A stretch of 64,000 bases of DNA from an uncultured Gammaproteobacteria bacterium (GTDB lineage: Bacteria > Pseudomonadota > Gammaproteobacteria > UBA6429 > Thiohalophilaceae). Below, in pieces: positions 1 to 7,979 of this stretch. The stretch covers positions 62,001 through 126,000 of the forward strand of contig CALBTB010000013.1 in the NCBI GenBank assembly GCA_937967995.1. The letters run 5' to 3'. The notes beneath the pieces are model-generated. The model searched no databases. It was not told the origin of the DNA and worked only from the letters and a program-made list of their open reading frames with translations. The stretch's first letter is position 1; each line of letters begins with the position of its first letter. The translations under genes and the position numbers were made by a program.

Positions 1-832
1 TTGCAACCTGGTAGCGCACCAGATCGATGGGATGGTCAGATGTCAGGTCGGAATAAACTTTCGGGTGGGTCTTACCAAACTTGATGGCCTCGAAACCACC
101 GTTGCCCTGGGCCTGTTTCTGTTTGATGATATCCGCATCGATGGTAGCGGCAAGGTGATTGGCCTGACCGGTCAGATCGGCGGCAACGTGATAATCCGTA
201 CCATCTTTCTTGAAGGCAGAATTTCTCAGGTATGCCCACAAAACGGTAAACATACCCAGCTCATGGGCGTGTTCAAAGGCCTCACTGACTTCCAGAATCT
301 GGCGACGTGACTCTTCCGAGCCATAATACACGGTGGCCCCAACGGCAACGGCGCCCATATCAAATGCCTGGTTGACACTGGCAAACAGTGTCTGGTCGTA
401 ACTGTTGGGATAGGACAGTAATTCATTGTGATTGATTTTGATAATGAAAGGGATCTTATGCACATATCGGCGAGTAATGCTGTTTAGTACGCCCAATGTC
501 GAGGCGACCCCGTTACAACCGCCTTCGATAGCCAGATTTATTATATTTTCCGGATCGAAAAACGCCGGGTTTGGTGCAAACGAGGCACCGGCCGAGTGTT
601 CAACGCCCTGGTCGACCGGTAATAGCGACAGGTAACCGGTTCCGGCCAGCCGGCCATGATTATAAAGGGCAGCAAGATTACGCAGTACAGCCGGTTTGCG
701 ATTCTTCTGACTCACCACGCGATCGATATAATCGCTACCAGGCAGGTGCATGTTCTGTTTTGGAATTGTCTTACTGGTATGCGTCAGGAGCGAATCCGCT
801 TCATCACCAAGAACTTTCTGAATGTTTAGCAT
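1..832 (-). CDS. fbaB: Class I fructose-bisphosphate aldolase, 3' end cut by the window edge
   Basis: This frame is open from an ATG at 832 to the window edge and encodes about 277 residues starting MLNIQKVLGDEADSLL. The protein matches the FbaB/DhnA type of class I aldolase, which cleaves fructose 1,6-bisphosphate to two triose phosphates through a lysine Schiff base in the cytoplasm. Recognisable stretches are LLPVDQGVEHSAG, INHNELLSYP, TVLWAYLRN and SDHPIDLVRYQV, in the order seen in the roughly 350-residue E. coli FbaB, so some 70 C-terminal residues lie outside. A GGAGG ribosome binding site sits six bases before the ATG. It is transcribed away from the rest of the window. Family assignment is firm. 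Confidence 0.9.
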   Translation of the reverse strand, partial: MLNIQKVLGDEADSLLTHTSKTIPKQNMHLPGSDYIDRVVSQKNRKPAVLRNLAALYNHGRLAGTGYLSLLPVDQGVEHSAGASFAPNPAFFDPENIINLAIEGGCNGVASTLGVLNSITRRYVHKIPFIIKINHNELLSYPNSYDQTLFASVNQAFDMGAVAVGATVYYGSEESRRQILEVSEAFEHAHELGMFTVLWAYLRNSAFKKDGTDYHVAADLTGQANHLAATIDADIIKQKQAQGNGGFEAIKFGKTHPKVYSDLTSDHPIDLVRYQVA

Positions 833-951
833 GGCTGGCCTCCGCCAGATAAGACTGGATAAACGTGACAGGGTATCTCAAGCATAATTCGCGTCTATGC
901 TTTTTATCAATTCCCAAAACCGGTATTGCTGATCTGGATCAACGCAGTGTG

Positions 952-1509
952 CTAATTGCAACCGGTCATCACGACGGTCCATGAACCCATATCAAAGTCA
1001 TTGAGGGGATCGGGCCGACGGGCGCGTGCACAGATCACGCTGCCATCCGGGTAACGAAACACAACCATGACCTCATCCGTATTCAAGTCTTTAAATGATT
1101 CGATCGCGACTTCAGAAACTTCTGTACCGCTACCCAGCAGGTTTTCCCTGTGATTGGGTATCAGGCTCGGTTTGTCCAGGTATTTTTCCCTGAAATCCGG
1201 CTGTAACATGAGTTCATGGGCCATCGCCATGCTCTTGTTCCACAGGTCGGTTTTATCTTCTGGTTCGGTAAACGTTTGCAGTGGTTTTTTGGTGTCAGCC
1301 TGTGGTGTTGTCGCCGCAGGTTCGTCAGGTTGCACCGGATTAACCAGTACCATTGTAAATGGTTCTGAAGAATAAATTTGACGGTCCATTTTCTGGAATA
1401 CAGTTGTCATGGTCAGCACCACAACGTGCAATGAAAGCGATATTACGATAAACGGTACCAGAACCGATCGATATTCCCGCTGCATGACATGTTCAACTGT
1501 TGACATCAT
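952..1509 (-). CDS. Membrane-anchored hypothetical protein with TonB/TolA-like layout
   Basis: I do not recognise the family. The roughly 185-residue protein (start chosen at the MMSTVEHV methionines; an upstream in-frame start at 1548 is possible but reaches almost to arfB) has one hydrophobic segment at about residues 17-37, then a proline- and threonine-rich linker (VQPDEPAATTPQADTKKP), then a folded-looking C-terminal region with FRYPDGSVICARARRPDPL. This resembles the anchor-spacer-domain plan of TonB or TolA proteins without clear homology. It lies 50-odd bases after arfB on the same strand and may be cotranscribed with it. No strong ribosome binding site is visible. Confidence 0.6.
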   Translation of the reverse strand: MMSTVEHVMQREYRSVLVPFIVISLSLHVVVLTMTTVFQKMDRQIYSSEPFTMVLVNPVQPDEPAATTPQADTKKPLQTFTEPEDKTDLWNKSMAMAHELMLQPDFREKYLDKPSLIPNHRENLLGSGTEVSEVAIESFKDLNTDEVMVVFRYPDGSVICARARRPDPLNDFDMGSWTVVMTGCN

Positions 1510-1560
1510 AGATGGACAAACCGCAACAGTGATAGTTCGTGGCAGCAAGAAAGCCGGGTA

Positions 1561-1977
1561 TTAATCTGGCTGAACTTTCTTACGTAATGTTTTGATTTTC
1601 CCTCGCCGGGTTTTATGTTCGAGCCGTTTTTGCTGGGCTGATTTTGGCAGTTTAGTCGGTATGCGTTTTTTACGACTTACCGCGACACTTCTGATTAGTT
1701 CCTGCAAGCGCTGAAGTGCCGCAGCCCGGTTTTTTTCCTGGCTGCGGTATTGCTGTGACTTGATGACGATGACACCGTCCTTGCTGATGCGCCGGTCAGG
1801 CAATTTCATCAGGCGTTGCTTGTAAAAATCCGGCAATGACGAGGCCTGAATATCAAACCGCAGGTGGATGGCGGTGGCGACTTTATTGACGTTCTGCCCA
1901 CCGGCACCCTGGGCACGGACGGCAGAAATATCAATTTCCTCTTCGCTGATTTCGACATTGTTGGAGATTCTGAGCAT
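1561..1977 (-). CDS. arfB: Alternative ribosome-rescue factor ArfB (peptidyl-tRNA hydrolase)
   Basis: This 138-residue protein belongs to the ArfB/YaeJ family, which enters the empty A site of ribosomes stalled on truncated mRNA and releases the peptide. The catalytic GGQ is at residues 26-28 inside RAQGAGGQNVNKV, a position typical of ArfB. The C-terminus is the expected basic tail (KKRIPTKLPKSAQQKRLEHK and onward) that occupies the mRNA channel. Length equals that of E. coli ArfB, and it lacks the extra domains of release factors RF1 and RF2. It is upstream of the anchored hypothetical gene on the same strand. Confidence 0.93.
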   Translation of the reverse strand: MLRISNNVEISEEEIDISAVRAQGAGGQNVNKVATAIHLRFDIQASSLPDFYKQRLMKLPDRRISKDGVIVIKSQQYRSQEKNRAAALQRLQELIRSVAVSRKKRIPTKLPKSAQQKRLEHKTRRGKIKTLRKKVQPD

Positions 1978-2211
1978 AGACAGATTATGCCATTTGCTGG
2001 GCTTGACAGGGATGGCAGGCTGTTCTACATTAAACCATATAGTTAAATATATACTGTTGAACAGATGGCTGGATGGTGGCGATGAAAAAATGTCAGGTAG
2101 TCAAAGGCAGTTTTGCAAGGCGATGTCGTGCCGAATCGGCATTTTTCTGGCAACAACAGCTATTCAACCTGGAAAAATATCTGGATAAACCTAACGAAAA
2201 GGAGAAAACAC

Positions 2212-2688
2212 ATGAGCCTGGCCGCAACAACCGCAACTGAAACCGTTCAATTAAGCCGCATGTATGCCGCGTCCTGCCAGCAGGTTTTTGATGCCTGGAC
2301 TGATGCGAAAGCGCTGCAGCAGTGGTTTGGCCCGCATTCACACAAATGCAAGGTGGAAAAATATGATGTACGTGTAGGTGGTGAATTTCAGATTCGTATG
2401 ATACCCGTCGCCGATGATCCGGACTGTGCCGGTGAACCCGGCAAGGACTCGGTGTGTGCCGGAAAATTTGTGACGGTTGAGTCACCCTGTAAACTGGCCA
2501 TGACGTTTAACTGGATTGAAAACGGTGCGGATATGGGGGAAACATTACTCACCATCGAGCTGTTTGAACGCGAACAGGGTACTGAGCTGGTATTAACGCA
2601 TGAACGTCTGCCCGATGCGGCAATTCGTGATGCGCACGCAAGTGGCTGGCAGGGTACGCTGGAAAAACTGCAAGCCTTTCTGCAATAA
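2212..2688 (+). CDS. SRPBCC / AHSA1 domain protein
   Basis: The 158-residue product begins MSLAATTATETVQLSR; this ATG is preferred over upstream in-frame starts because AAAAGGAGA lies just before it. The pattern of RMYAASCQQVFDAWTDAKALQQWFGP, then VRVGGEFQIRM, then HASGWQGTLEKLQAFL is typical of the activator-of-Hsp90 homologue (AHSA1) branch of the SRPBCC fold, a helix-grip fold with a hydrophobic cavity. Bacterial members are usually of unknown substrate. The gene stands alone and converges with the DUF427 gene three bases downstream. The specific function is not predictable. Confidence 0.85.
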   Translation: MSLAATTATETVQLSRMYAASCQQVFDAWTDAKALQQWFGPHSHKCKVEKYDVRVGGEFQIRMIPVADDPDCAGEPGKDSVCAGKFVTVESPCKLAMTFNWIENGADMGETLLTIELFEREQGTELVLTHERLPDAAIRDAHASGWQGTLEKLQAFLQ

Positions 2689-2691
2689 CGA

Positions 2692-3042
2692 TTAACAAAC
2701 ACGTAGTTCTTCGATGGCAGATGAATAGAAGGCGATATGGCCTTTTATTCGTCTGACGTCATCAAGCGGGTCTTCGTAACTCCAGGCAGCAGGGTTAATG
2801 GTCTTGCCATCTATGTGTAAAGCCCAGTGACGGGCTTTACCTTTGAATGGACAGGTTGTGATTTTATCGATAGGTGTGAGTAACGGCATTTGCACATCAT
2901 CAGCGGGAAAATAATACACAGCCGGATAGCTTGCTTCCTTTAATTGCAGTGCATGATCGCTGGCCGCCAGTTGAATACCGGCATGGTAGATTTCGATGCG
3001 TTTGGCGGCAGGTTCAATTTGTATACGGTGTGTCACGATCAA
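2692..3042 (-). CDS. DUF427 family protein
   Basis: The 116-residue protein matches DUF427: the motif VYYFPADDVQMPLL, the segment TCPFKGKARHWALHIDGK and the end region AWSYEDPLDDVRRIKGHIAFYS are characteristic of this small beta-rich family of unknown function. Its ATG overlaps the stop of fpr by four bases, so the two are probably translationally coupled. Pairing with ferredoxin-NADP reductase suggests, but does not prove, a redox or stress link. Confidence 0.88.
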   Translation of the reverse strand: MIVTHRIQIEPAAKRIEIYHAGIQLAASDHALQLKEASYPAVYYFPADDVQMPLLTPIDKITTCPFKGKARHWALHIDGKTINPAAWSYEDPLDDVRRIKGHIAFYSSAIEELRVC

Positions 3043-3785
3043 CTGTGATGCAGCACGAAGGCCTTTTCCACGGTGAAGTTGCCGATGCCTTTGTGGTTGG
3101 TGATAGTCCAGCCCTGATCCTTTAGATACTGGGTCATCTCACGGTTCATATCCGGGTTACCACACAACATGACACGATCCTGTTGTGAATCAGCTTCGGG
3201 TAACTGACATAGATTAAATAATTCCCCGGACTTGAACAGTTCTGATCCGCGCTGGTTAATTGCAAAAGGTTCACGTGTCACCGTGGGAACATATAGCAAC
3301 CTGTCGTTTGCCAGTGACTCGATCTCTTCACGATAAACCAGATCACTGGCTGCGCGCACCGTATGAACCAGCACCACGTGTTCAAACGTGGCGTAGGTCT
3401 GCGGGCTGCGAATCAGGCACATAAACGGCGCCAGTCCGGTACCGGTGGCCAGCATGTAAAGATTTCGGCCCGGTTGTACATAACGCAAGGTCAACGAACC
3501 GGTACTTTTATTATTGACCCAGATATCATCACCTGCCTTGATATGCGAGAGATGGCTGGTTAATGGACCATCCGGCACGTGAATACTGAGAAATTCCAGG
3601 TGATCTGCATCGTTGGTGCTGACAATGGAATAGGCACGGGCAATCAGTTTGCCCTGCGGCCGCAGGCCAATCGTGACGAATTCGCCGTTTTCAAACTGAA
3701 AATCTTCGGGCCGCGTGGTCCGGAAGCTGAACAGTTTGTCAGACCATTTACGAACGTCGGTGACTCTTTGCTGTGAATAAGCCAT
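3039..3785 (-). CDS. fpr: Ferredoxin-NADP(+) reductase
   Basis: This 248-residue flavoprotein moves electrons between NADPH and ferredoxin or flavodoxin in the cytoplasm. It has the FAD-binding RAYSI motif (RxYS class) near residue 50, the NADP-binding GTGLAPF motif near residue 116, and CGNPDMNREM near residue 210, followed by the usual C-terminal GIGNFTVEKAFV segment. Length is the same as E. coli Fpr. In E. coli fpr is in the SoxRS regulon, but I see no convincing SoxS site here. It overlaps the DUF427 gene by four bases. Confidence 0.93.
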   Translation of the reverse strand: MAYSQQRVTDVRKWSDKLFSFRTTRPEDFQFENGEFVTIGLRPQGKLIARAYSIVSTNDADHLEFLSIHVPDGPLTSHLSHIKAGDDIWVNNKSTGSLTLRYVQPGRNLYMLATGTGLAPFMCLIRSPQTYATFEHVVLVHTVRAASDLVYREEIESLANDRLLYVPTVTREPFAINQRGSELFKSGELFNLCQLPEADSQQDRVMLCGNPDMNREMTQYLKDQGWTITNHKGIGNFTVEKAFVLHHS

Positions 3786-3816
3786 ATCGAATTAGATACT
3801 AATATATAGTGTTAGT

Positions 3817-4011
3817 TCATGGTGCGACTTTATCGCATTCAACACAGTTTAATGTATAGCCGATCATTTTCTTACGTTCTTCAGGGTTAATCACCCAGGG
3901 CCGGTTCTGAAACGGTGGCTTATGTCTTACATGTTGTGTGTGATTACAGGCCAGATCAGCGACCCAGTCGCCCAGCTCATCCTGATGAAATCCGACAATT
4001 TTCTGTTTCAT
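3817..4011 (-). CDS. DUF3565 small protein
   Basis: The 64-residue product begins MKQKIVGFHQDELGDWVADL and contains CNHTQHVRHKPPFQNRPWV and a C-terminal NCVECD, the diagnostic pattern of DUF3565. The conserved cysteines and histidines look like metal ligands, but no function is established to my knowledge. It is divergent from the AsmA-like gene starting at 4066, with 54 bases between the start codons, and it lies downstream of nothing on its own strand. Confidence 0.88.
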   Translation of the reverse strand: MKQKIVGFHQDELGDWVADLACNHTQHVRHKPPFQNRPWVINPEERKKMIGYTLNCVECDKVAP

Positions 4012-4065
4012 GCTGACATGGTACGCGGTTTGTCAGCGGCGAAAAACCTGATAGTCTGCGTGACT

Positions 4066-4851
4066 ATGAAGCGAACGATTCTCATTATTGTCATCCTGCT
4101 GCTGGCCGCCGTCGGTGTTGGTACCTACTACCTGCTGACCAATCTGGATTACCTGGTGAAATCGGCCATCGAGAAATACGGTAGCCAGACGGTGCAGACG
4201 GCGGTGCGGGTCGATAGCGTCAACATCAACCTGGCTGATGCGCAGGCCGCACTGTCCGGTATGACCGTCGCCAATCCATCGGGATTTGCGAAACGACCGG
4301 CATTATCACTGTCCGGAATCGGTGTCGCGATTGATATTAAAAATACGCGGCGTGATCTCATCACCATCAACAGGATCAACATTGATAACCCGCAGATCTA
4401 TTTTGAGATCAATCAGGACAGGAAAAATAATCTTTCCCGCCTGAAGAAAAACCTGGCTGTTTCCGCCACAGCACCCGGCAGGGCGAAAGACGACAGTGAG
4501 GAGTCATCACTACGTTTGCATATTCGTGAATTGCATTTCAGTGGCGCCCAGGTGCAGGCCCTGCTCATACCGCTGAATAACAAACAGGGTGAGCTGAAGA
4601 TTCCCGCCTTACGTATGTCCAACCTCAAAGGCACGCCCCGCCAGATCAGCCGCCAGATCCTGGATACACTGCTCGATCACGTGCAAACCGAGGTTAAGAA
4701 ATCCCGACTCGCTGCCGAAATAGACAGGCTCAAGCAGGATGCCAGGCAGAAAGTGGAGCAGGAAAAGACAGAAATACAGGAAAAAGCACAAGATAAGCTC
4801 GATGCCGAGAAGCGCAAGGCTGAGGAAAAGCTGCGCCGCCTTCTGAACTAA
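4066..4851 (+). CDS. AsmA-like / DUF748-type envelope protein with coiled-coil tail
   Basis: The start chosen (MKRTILIIVILLLAAV) gives a 261-residue protein with an N-terminal membrane anchor at about residues 3-22; a longer frame reaches back to 3922 across the DUF3565 gene and is unlikely. The middle part (VRVDSVNINLADAQAALSGM, then ITINRINIDNPQIYFEI) has the repeated short beta strands of AsmA/DUF748 periplasmic proteins. The last 50 residues are a charged coiled coil (QDARQKVEQEKTEIQEKAQD and onward). Much shorter than AsmA itself. Exact role unknown, probably envelope-associated. Confidence 0.72.
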   Translation: MKRTILIIVILLLAAVGVGTYYLLTNLDYLVKSAIEKYGSQTVQTAVRVDSVNINLADAQAALSGMTVANPSGFAKRPALSLSGIGVAIDIKNTRRDLITINRINIDNPQIYFEINQDRKNNLSRLKKNLAVSATAPGRAKDDSEESSLRLHIRELHFSGAQVQALLIPLNNKQGELKIPALRMSNLKGTPRQISRQILDTLLDHVQTEVKKSRLAAEIDRLKQDARQKVEQEKTEIQEKAQDKLDAEKRKAEEKLRRLLN

Positions 4852-4888
4852 TCCCGTATAGACTTACCCATTTTTTGTTGACATAGGC

Positions 4889-4894
4889 TATAAT
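4889..4894 (+). promoter_or_regulatory. Candidate -10 element of the EF-G promoter
   Basis: A perfect TATAAT is followed by a GC-rich discriminator (GCGCCGCCCC), a composition typical of growth-rate controlled promoters of translation genes. No good -35 is found at 16-18 bases upstream. The TTGACA at 4878 is only five bases away and cannot pair with it. The start of EF-G is about 75 bases downstream. Confidence 0.35.
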
Positions 4895-4976
4895 GCGCCG
4901 CCCCGTTTTAGGGGAATTGATTTATGCCCGTGGTCGAGGGCCGTTTTAGAACAGATTAACTTTGTAGAGTAGGAAC

Positions 4977-7061
4977 ATGACAGATTTAGCCAAGTACAGA
5001 AATATAGGTATTTTCGCTCACGTGGATGCCGGTAAGACCACGACCACGGAACGTATTCTTAAATTAACCGGCAAAATCCATAAAACCGGTGAGGTCCACG
5101 AAGGGGAAGCGACAACCGACTTCATGGACCAGGAGCGTGAGCGCGGTATCACCATTCAGTCTGCCGCGACCTCCTGCCAGTGGAACGGCCATCGTCTGAA
5201 TATCATTGATACGCCGGGACACGTGGATTTCACGATTGAGGTTTATCGCTCGCTGAAAGTACTGGACGGCGGCGTGGGCGTATTCTGTGGTTCAGGTGGC
5301 GTGGAGCCCCAGTCCGAGACCAACTGGCGCTACGCCAACGAGTCCGAGGTGGCCCGCATTATCTTTGTGAACAAGCTGGACCGGATGGGCGCGGATTTCT
5401 ACCGCGTCGTCAAACAGGTACAGGACGTGCTGGGTGCCCATCCGCTGGTGATGGTGCTGCCAATCGGTATCGAGGACCAGTTCAAGGGCGTGGTCGACCT
5501 GCTGAGTCGCAAGGCCTATATCTGGGACGACTCCGGACTGCCTGAGAATTACACTGTCGAGGAGCCACCGGCTGATATGGCGGATCTCATCGATGAATGG
5601 CGTGAAAAGCTCATTGAAACGGCTGTAGAGCAGGATGACGACCTGATGGAGCAGTATCTGGAAGGTGAAGAGCCATCCATCGAGGATCTCAAGCGCTGTA
5701 TTCGCAAGGGCACGATTGCCCTGAATTTCTTCCCGACTTACTGTGGTTCGGCCTTCAAGAACAAGGGCATTCAGCTGGTGCTGGACGCCGTGGTGGATTT
5801 CCTGCCGGACCCAACCGAGGTAACGCCCCAACCGGAGACCGACCCGGAAGGCAACGAGACAGGCAGTTTTGCCATCGTTGACCCCAGCAAGCCACTACGG
5901 GCGCTGGCCTTCAAGATCATGGACGACCGATTTGGTGCCCTGACCTTTATTCGCATCTACTCGGGCAAGCTGGAGAAGGGCATGACGGTGCTCAATACCT
6001 TCACTGGCAAGACCGAGCGTATCGGCCGTATCGTGGAAATGCACGCCGACTCCCGCGAGGAGCTGACCACTGCCCAGGCCGGCGACATCGTGGCAGTCAT
6101 TGGTATGAAGAACGTACAGACCGGTCACACCCTGTGTGATCCGAAGTCCCCGGCGACCCTGGAACCCATGGTATTCCCGGATCCGGTGATTTCTATTGCT
6201 GTGGCGCCCAAAGACAAGGCGGCCTCAGAGAAGCTGGGTATTGCTATCGGCAAGATGGTCCAGGAAGACCCTTCTTTCCGTGTGGAAACCGATGAGGACA
6301 GCGGTGAGACCATCCTCAAGGGCATGGGTGAGCTGCACCTGGACATCAAGATCGACATCCTGAAGCGGACTCACGGCGTGGAAGTGACCGTCGGTAAGCC
6401 ACAGGTGGCCTACCGCGAGACCATCACGCAGCGTACCGAGGACAGCTACACCCACAAGAAACAGACCGGTGGTTCGGGTCAGTTCGCGAAAATCGACTAC
6501 GTGGTCGAACCCGGTGAGCCGGGTAGCGGCTTTGAATTCGAGTCAGTGGTGACCGGTGGTAACGTGCCGCGTGAATTCTGGCCTGCCGTTCAGAAAGGCT
6601 TCGAGAAGAGCATGGAAAGAGGTGTTCTGGCCGGTTATCCCTGCCTGGACTTCAAGGTGACGCTGGTCGATGGTGGTTACCACCCGGTTGACTCCTCGGC
6701 AGTGGCCTATGAGCTGGCGGCCGGGGCGGCCTATCGCCAGACCATGCCCAAGGCCGGGCCACAGTTGATGGAACCGATCATGCGGGTTGACGTGTATACG
6801 CCTGAAGATCATGTTGGTGATGTCATCGGTGACCTGAACCGTCGCCGCGGCATGATCAAGTCACAGGAAGCCGGAGTTACCTCGGTACACATCAAGGCGG
6901 AATGTCCGCTGAGTGAAATGTTCGGTTACATCGGTGATCTGCGTACCATGACCTCCGGTCGCGGTCAGTTCTCCATGGAATTCTCCCATTACCTGGCCTG
7001 TCCGAAGAACGTGGCGGATGAGGTCATCAAGGAAACACTGGAGCGCAACAGCAAGAAGTAA
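4977..7061 (+). CDS. fusA: Elongation factor G, stand-alone paralogue
   Basis: The 694-residue GTPase has the G1 motif AHVDAGKTT near residue 16, the DTPGH motif, NKLDRMGADF (G4), and the domain IV and V signatures VDSSAVAYELAAG and GDVIGDLNRRRG. It catalyses ribosomal translocation, or with RRF ribosome recycling. The sequence (EVYRSLKVLDGGVGVFCGSG) is of the second EF-G type seen in Pseudomonas and Vibrio beside the str operon copy. No rpsL, rpsG or tuf gene lies next to it, so a second copy elsewhere is likely. Transcription probably starts near 4900 and ends at the terminator at 7084-7121. Confidence 0.92.
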   Translation: MTDLAKYRNIGIFAHVDAGKTTTTERILKLTGKIHKTGEVHEGEATTDFMDQERERGITIQSAATSCQWNGHRLNIIDTPGHVDFTIEVYRSLKVLDGGVGVFCGSGGVEPQSETNWRYANESEVARIIFVNKLDRMGADFYRVVKQVQDVLGAHPLVMVLPIGIEDQFKGVVDLLSRKAYIWDDSGLPENYTVEEPPADMADLIDEWREKLIETAVEQDDDLMEQYLEGEEPSIEDLKRCIRKGTIALNFFPTYCGSAFKNKGIQLVLDAVVDFLPDPTEVTPQPETDPEGNETGSFAIVDPSKPLRALAFKIMDDRFGALTFIRIYSGKLEKGMTVLNTFTGKTERIGRIVEMHADSREELTTAQAGDIVAVIGMKNVQTGHTLCDPKSPATLEPMVFPDPVISIAVAPKDKAASEKLGIAIGKMVQEDPSFRVETDEDSGETILKGMGELHLDIKIDILKRTHGVEVTVGKPQVAYRETITQRTEDSYTHKKQTGGSGQFAKIDYVVEPGEPGSGFEFESVVTGGNVPREFWPAVQKGFEKSMERGVLAGYPCLDFKVTLVDGGYHPVDSSAVAYELAAGAAYRQTMPKAGPQLMEPIMRVDVYTPEDHVGDVIGDLNRRRGMIKSQEAGVTSVHIKAECPLSEMFGYIGDLRTMTSGRGQFSMEFSHYLACPKNVADEVIKETLERNSKK

Positions 7062-7083
7062 TTGTGCATCACTTCACAATCAG

Positions 7084-7121
7084 GCCGGCGGCATGCTATA
7101 TACCATGTCGCCGGCTTTTTT
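7084..7121 (+). terminator. Intrinsic terminator after EF-G
   Basis: A GCCGGCG / CGCCGGC stem with a partly paired 18-base loop (inner GCATG/CATG) is followed by six T residues, 23 bases after the EF-G stop. This is a standard rho-independent terminator. Confidence 0.88.
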
Positions 7122-7201
7122 ATGCCGGCACGAAAAAAGTTACCAGCCTGGCCTATTATATAGTGTGAGAAAAACGACAAAAAAACACAGGAGTCGGGAT
7201 C

Positions 7202-7471
7202 ATGCAGGAGGTAAAGGTCAAAGCCTATGGGCTGGTTAATTTTACAAAGAAGCAGTATCTCATCACACAGACCATCGGGTTTTTTGTTTTGCTGACATTG
7301 TTTCTGGTGGCAATAAAATATGATTTTGCCAGTTCTGACGACATTATTCTGAAATATGCCACAACCGGTATTATTGTCATTTTTGTGCTGGAAATCTTTG
7401 AAACGGCGTTTATGCTGATGAAATTCAAAAAAGCTGAGCAATCAGCCGGGCAGATATCAGGAGATCAATAA
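7202..7471 (+). CDS. Small two-helix membrane protein
   Basis: The 89-residue protein is not recognised. It has two hydrophobic helices (about residues 23-42 and 52-70, the second containing TTGIIVIFVLEIFETAF), a short polar N-terminus and a charged C-terminus. AGGAG lies eight bases before the ATG. One base separates its stop from the next ATG, so it is probably the first gene of an operon with the HbpS-like and PpnN genes. Confidence 0.7.
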   Translation: MQEVKVKAYGLVNFTKKQYLITQTIGFFVLLTLFLVAIKYDFASSDDIILKYATTGIIVIFVLEIFETAFMLMKFKKAEQSAGQISGDQ

Positions 7472-7472
7472 A

Positions 7473-7979
7473 ATGAAGCGTCAATCAGGTTATATTTTAG
7501 TGGGGCTGATGTTTATCATGTCCCAGTCCGGGTTTGCAGCGGATAATGATAGTTTCGTAAACATCCGCGTGCTGAGTGCCGCAACAGCCAACAAGATCGC
7601 CACAGCAACCGAACAGGACTGCAAGAAAAAAGGCTACCAGGTTTCTGTTGCCGTGACGGATCGCTATGGTAACCTGCTGGCCTTTGTTCGTGATCCACTT
7701 GCCGGTGCGCATACGATTAACGTTGCCCAGGACAAGGCGTTTACCGCGGCGACATTTCAGGGTGATACACTGAGTCTGGCCAGCCGACTGGCATTTTTAA
7801 AGGGTACGCCCAGGGTAACATTGTTTGGCGGTGGTGTGCCGGTTCGTGCCGGTGGTTATGTCTACGGTGCGGTTGGCGTCAGTGGCGCACCCGCGGAGAA
7901 AAAGCCCGGTGATGTCGATCATGCCTGTGCACTGAAAGGAATTGAGGCCGTAAAAGATGAACTGGAATTCGGTGAGTAA
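7473..7979 (+). CDS. Exported GlcG/HbpS-family (heme-binding-like) protein
   Basis: The 168-residue product has a signal peptide (MKRQSGYILVGLMFIMSQSG, cleaved after FAA). The mature part matches the GlcG/HbpS family: AVTDRYGNLLAFVRDPLAGAHTI (split here by the fold), AQDKAFTAATFQGDT, LFGGGVPVRAGGYVYGAVGVSG and a C-terminal HACALKGIEAV. Some relatives bind heme or cobalamin; others are of unknown role. Here it should be periplasmic. Its 3' end overlaps the ppnN start by 23 bases. Confidence 0.85.
   Translation: MKRQSGYILVGLMFIMSQSGFAADNDSFVNIRVLSAATANKIATATEQDCKKKGYQVSVAVTDRYGNLLAFVRDPLAGAHTINVAQDKAFTAATFQGDTLSLASRLAFLKGTPRVTLFGGGVPVRAGGYVYGAVGVSGAPAEKKPGDVDHACALKGIEAVKDELEFGE

Noticed and set aside
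2082..2240. Possible 52-residue protein starting MKKCQVVKGSFARRC
   Set aside because: It overlaps the start of the SRPBCC gene in another frame, has only a weak ribosome binding site and matches no family I know.
4878..4894. TTGACA next to TATAAT upstream of EF-G
   Set aside because: Only five bases separate the two hexamers, so they cannot form one promoter; only the TATAAT is kept as a candidate.
5292..5831. Long antisense frame within EF-G
   Set aside because: It is opposite highly conserved EF-G codons and shows no family motif.
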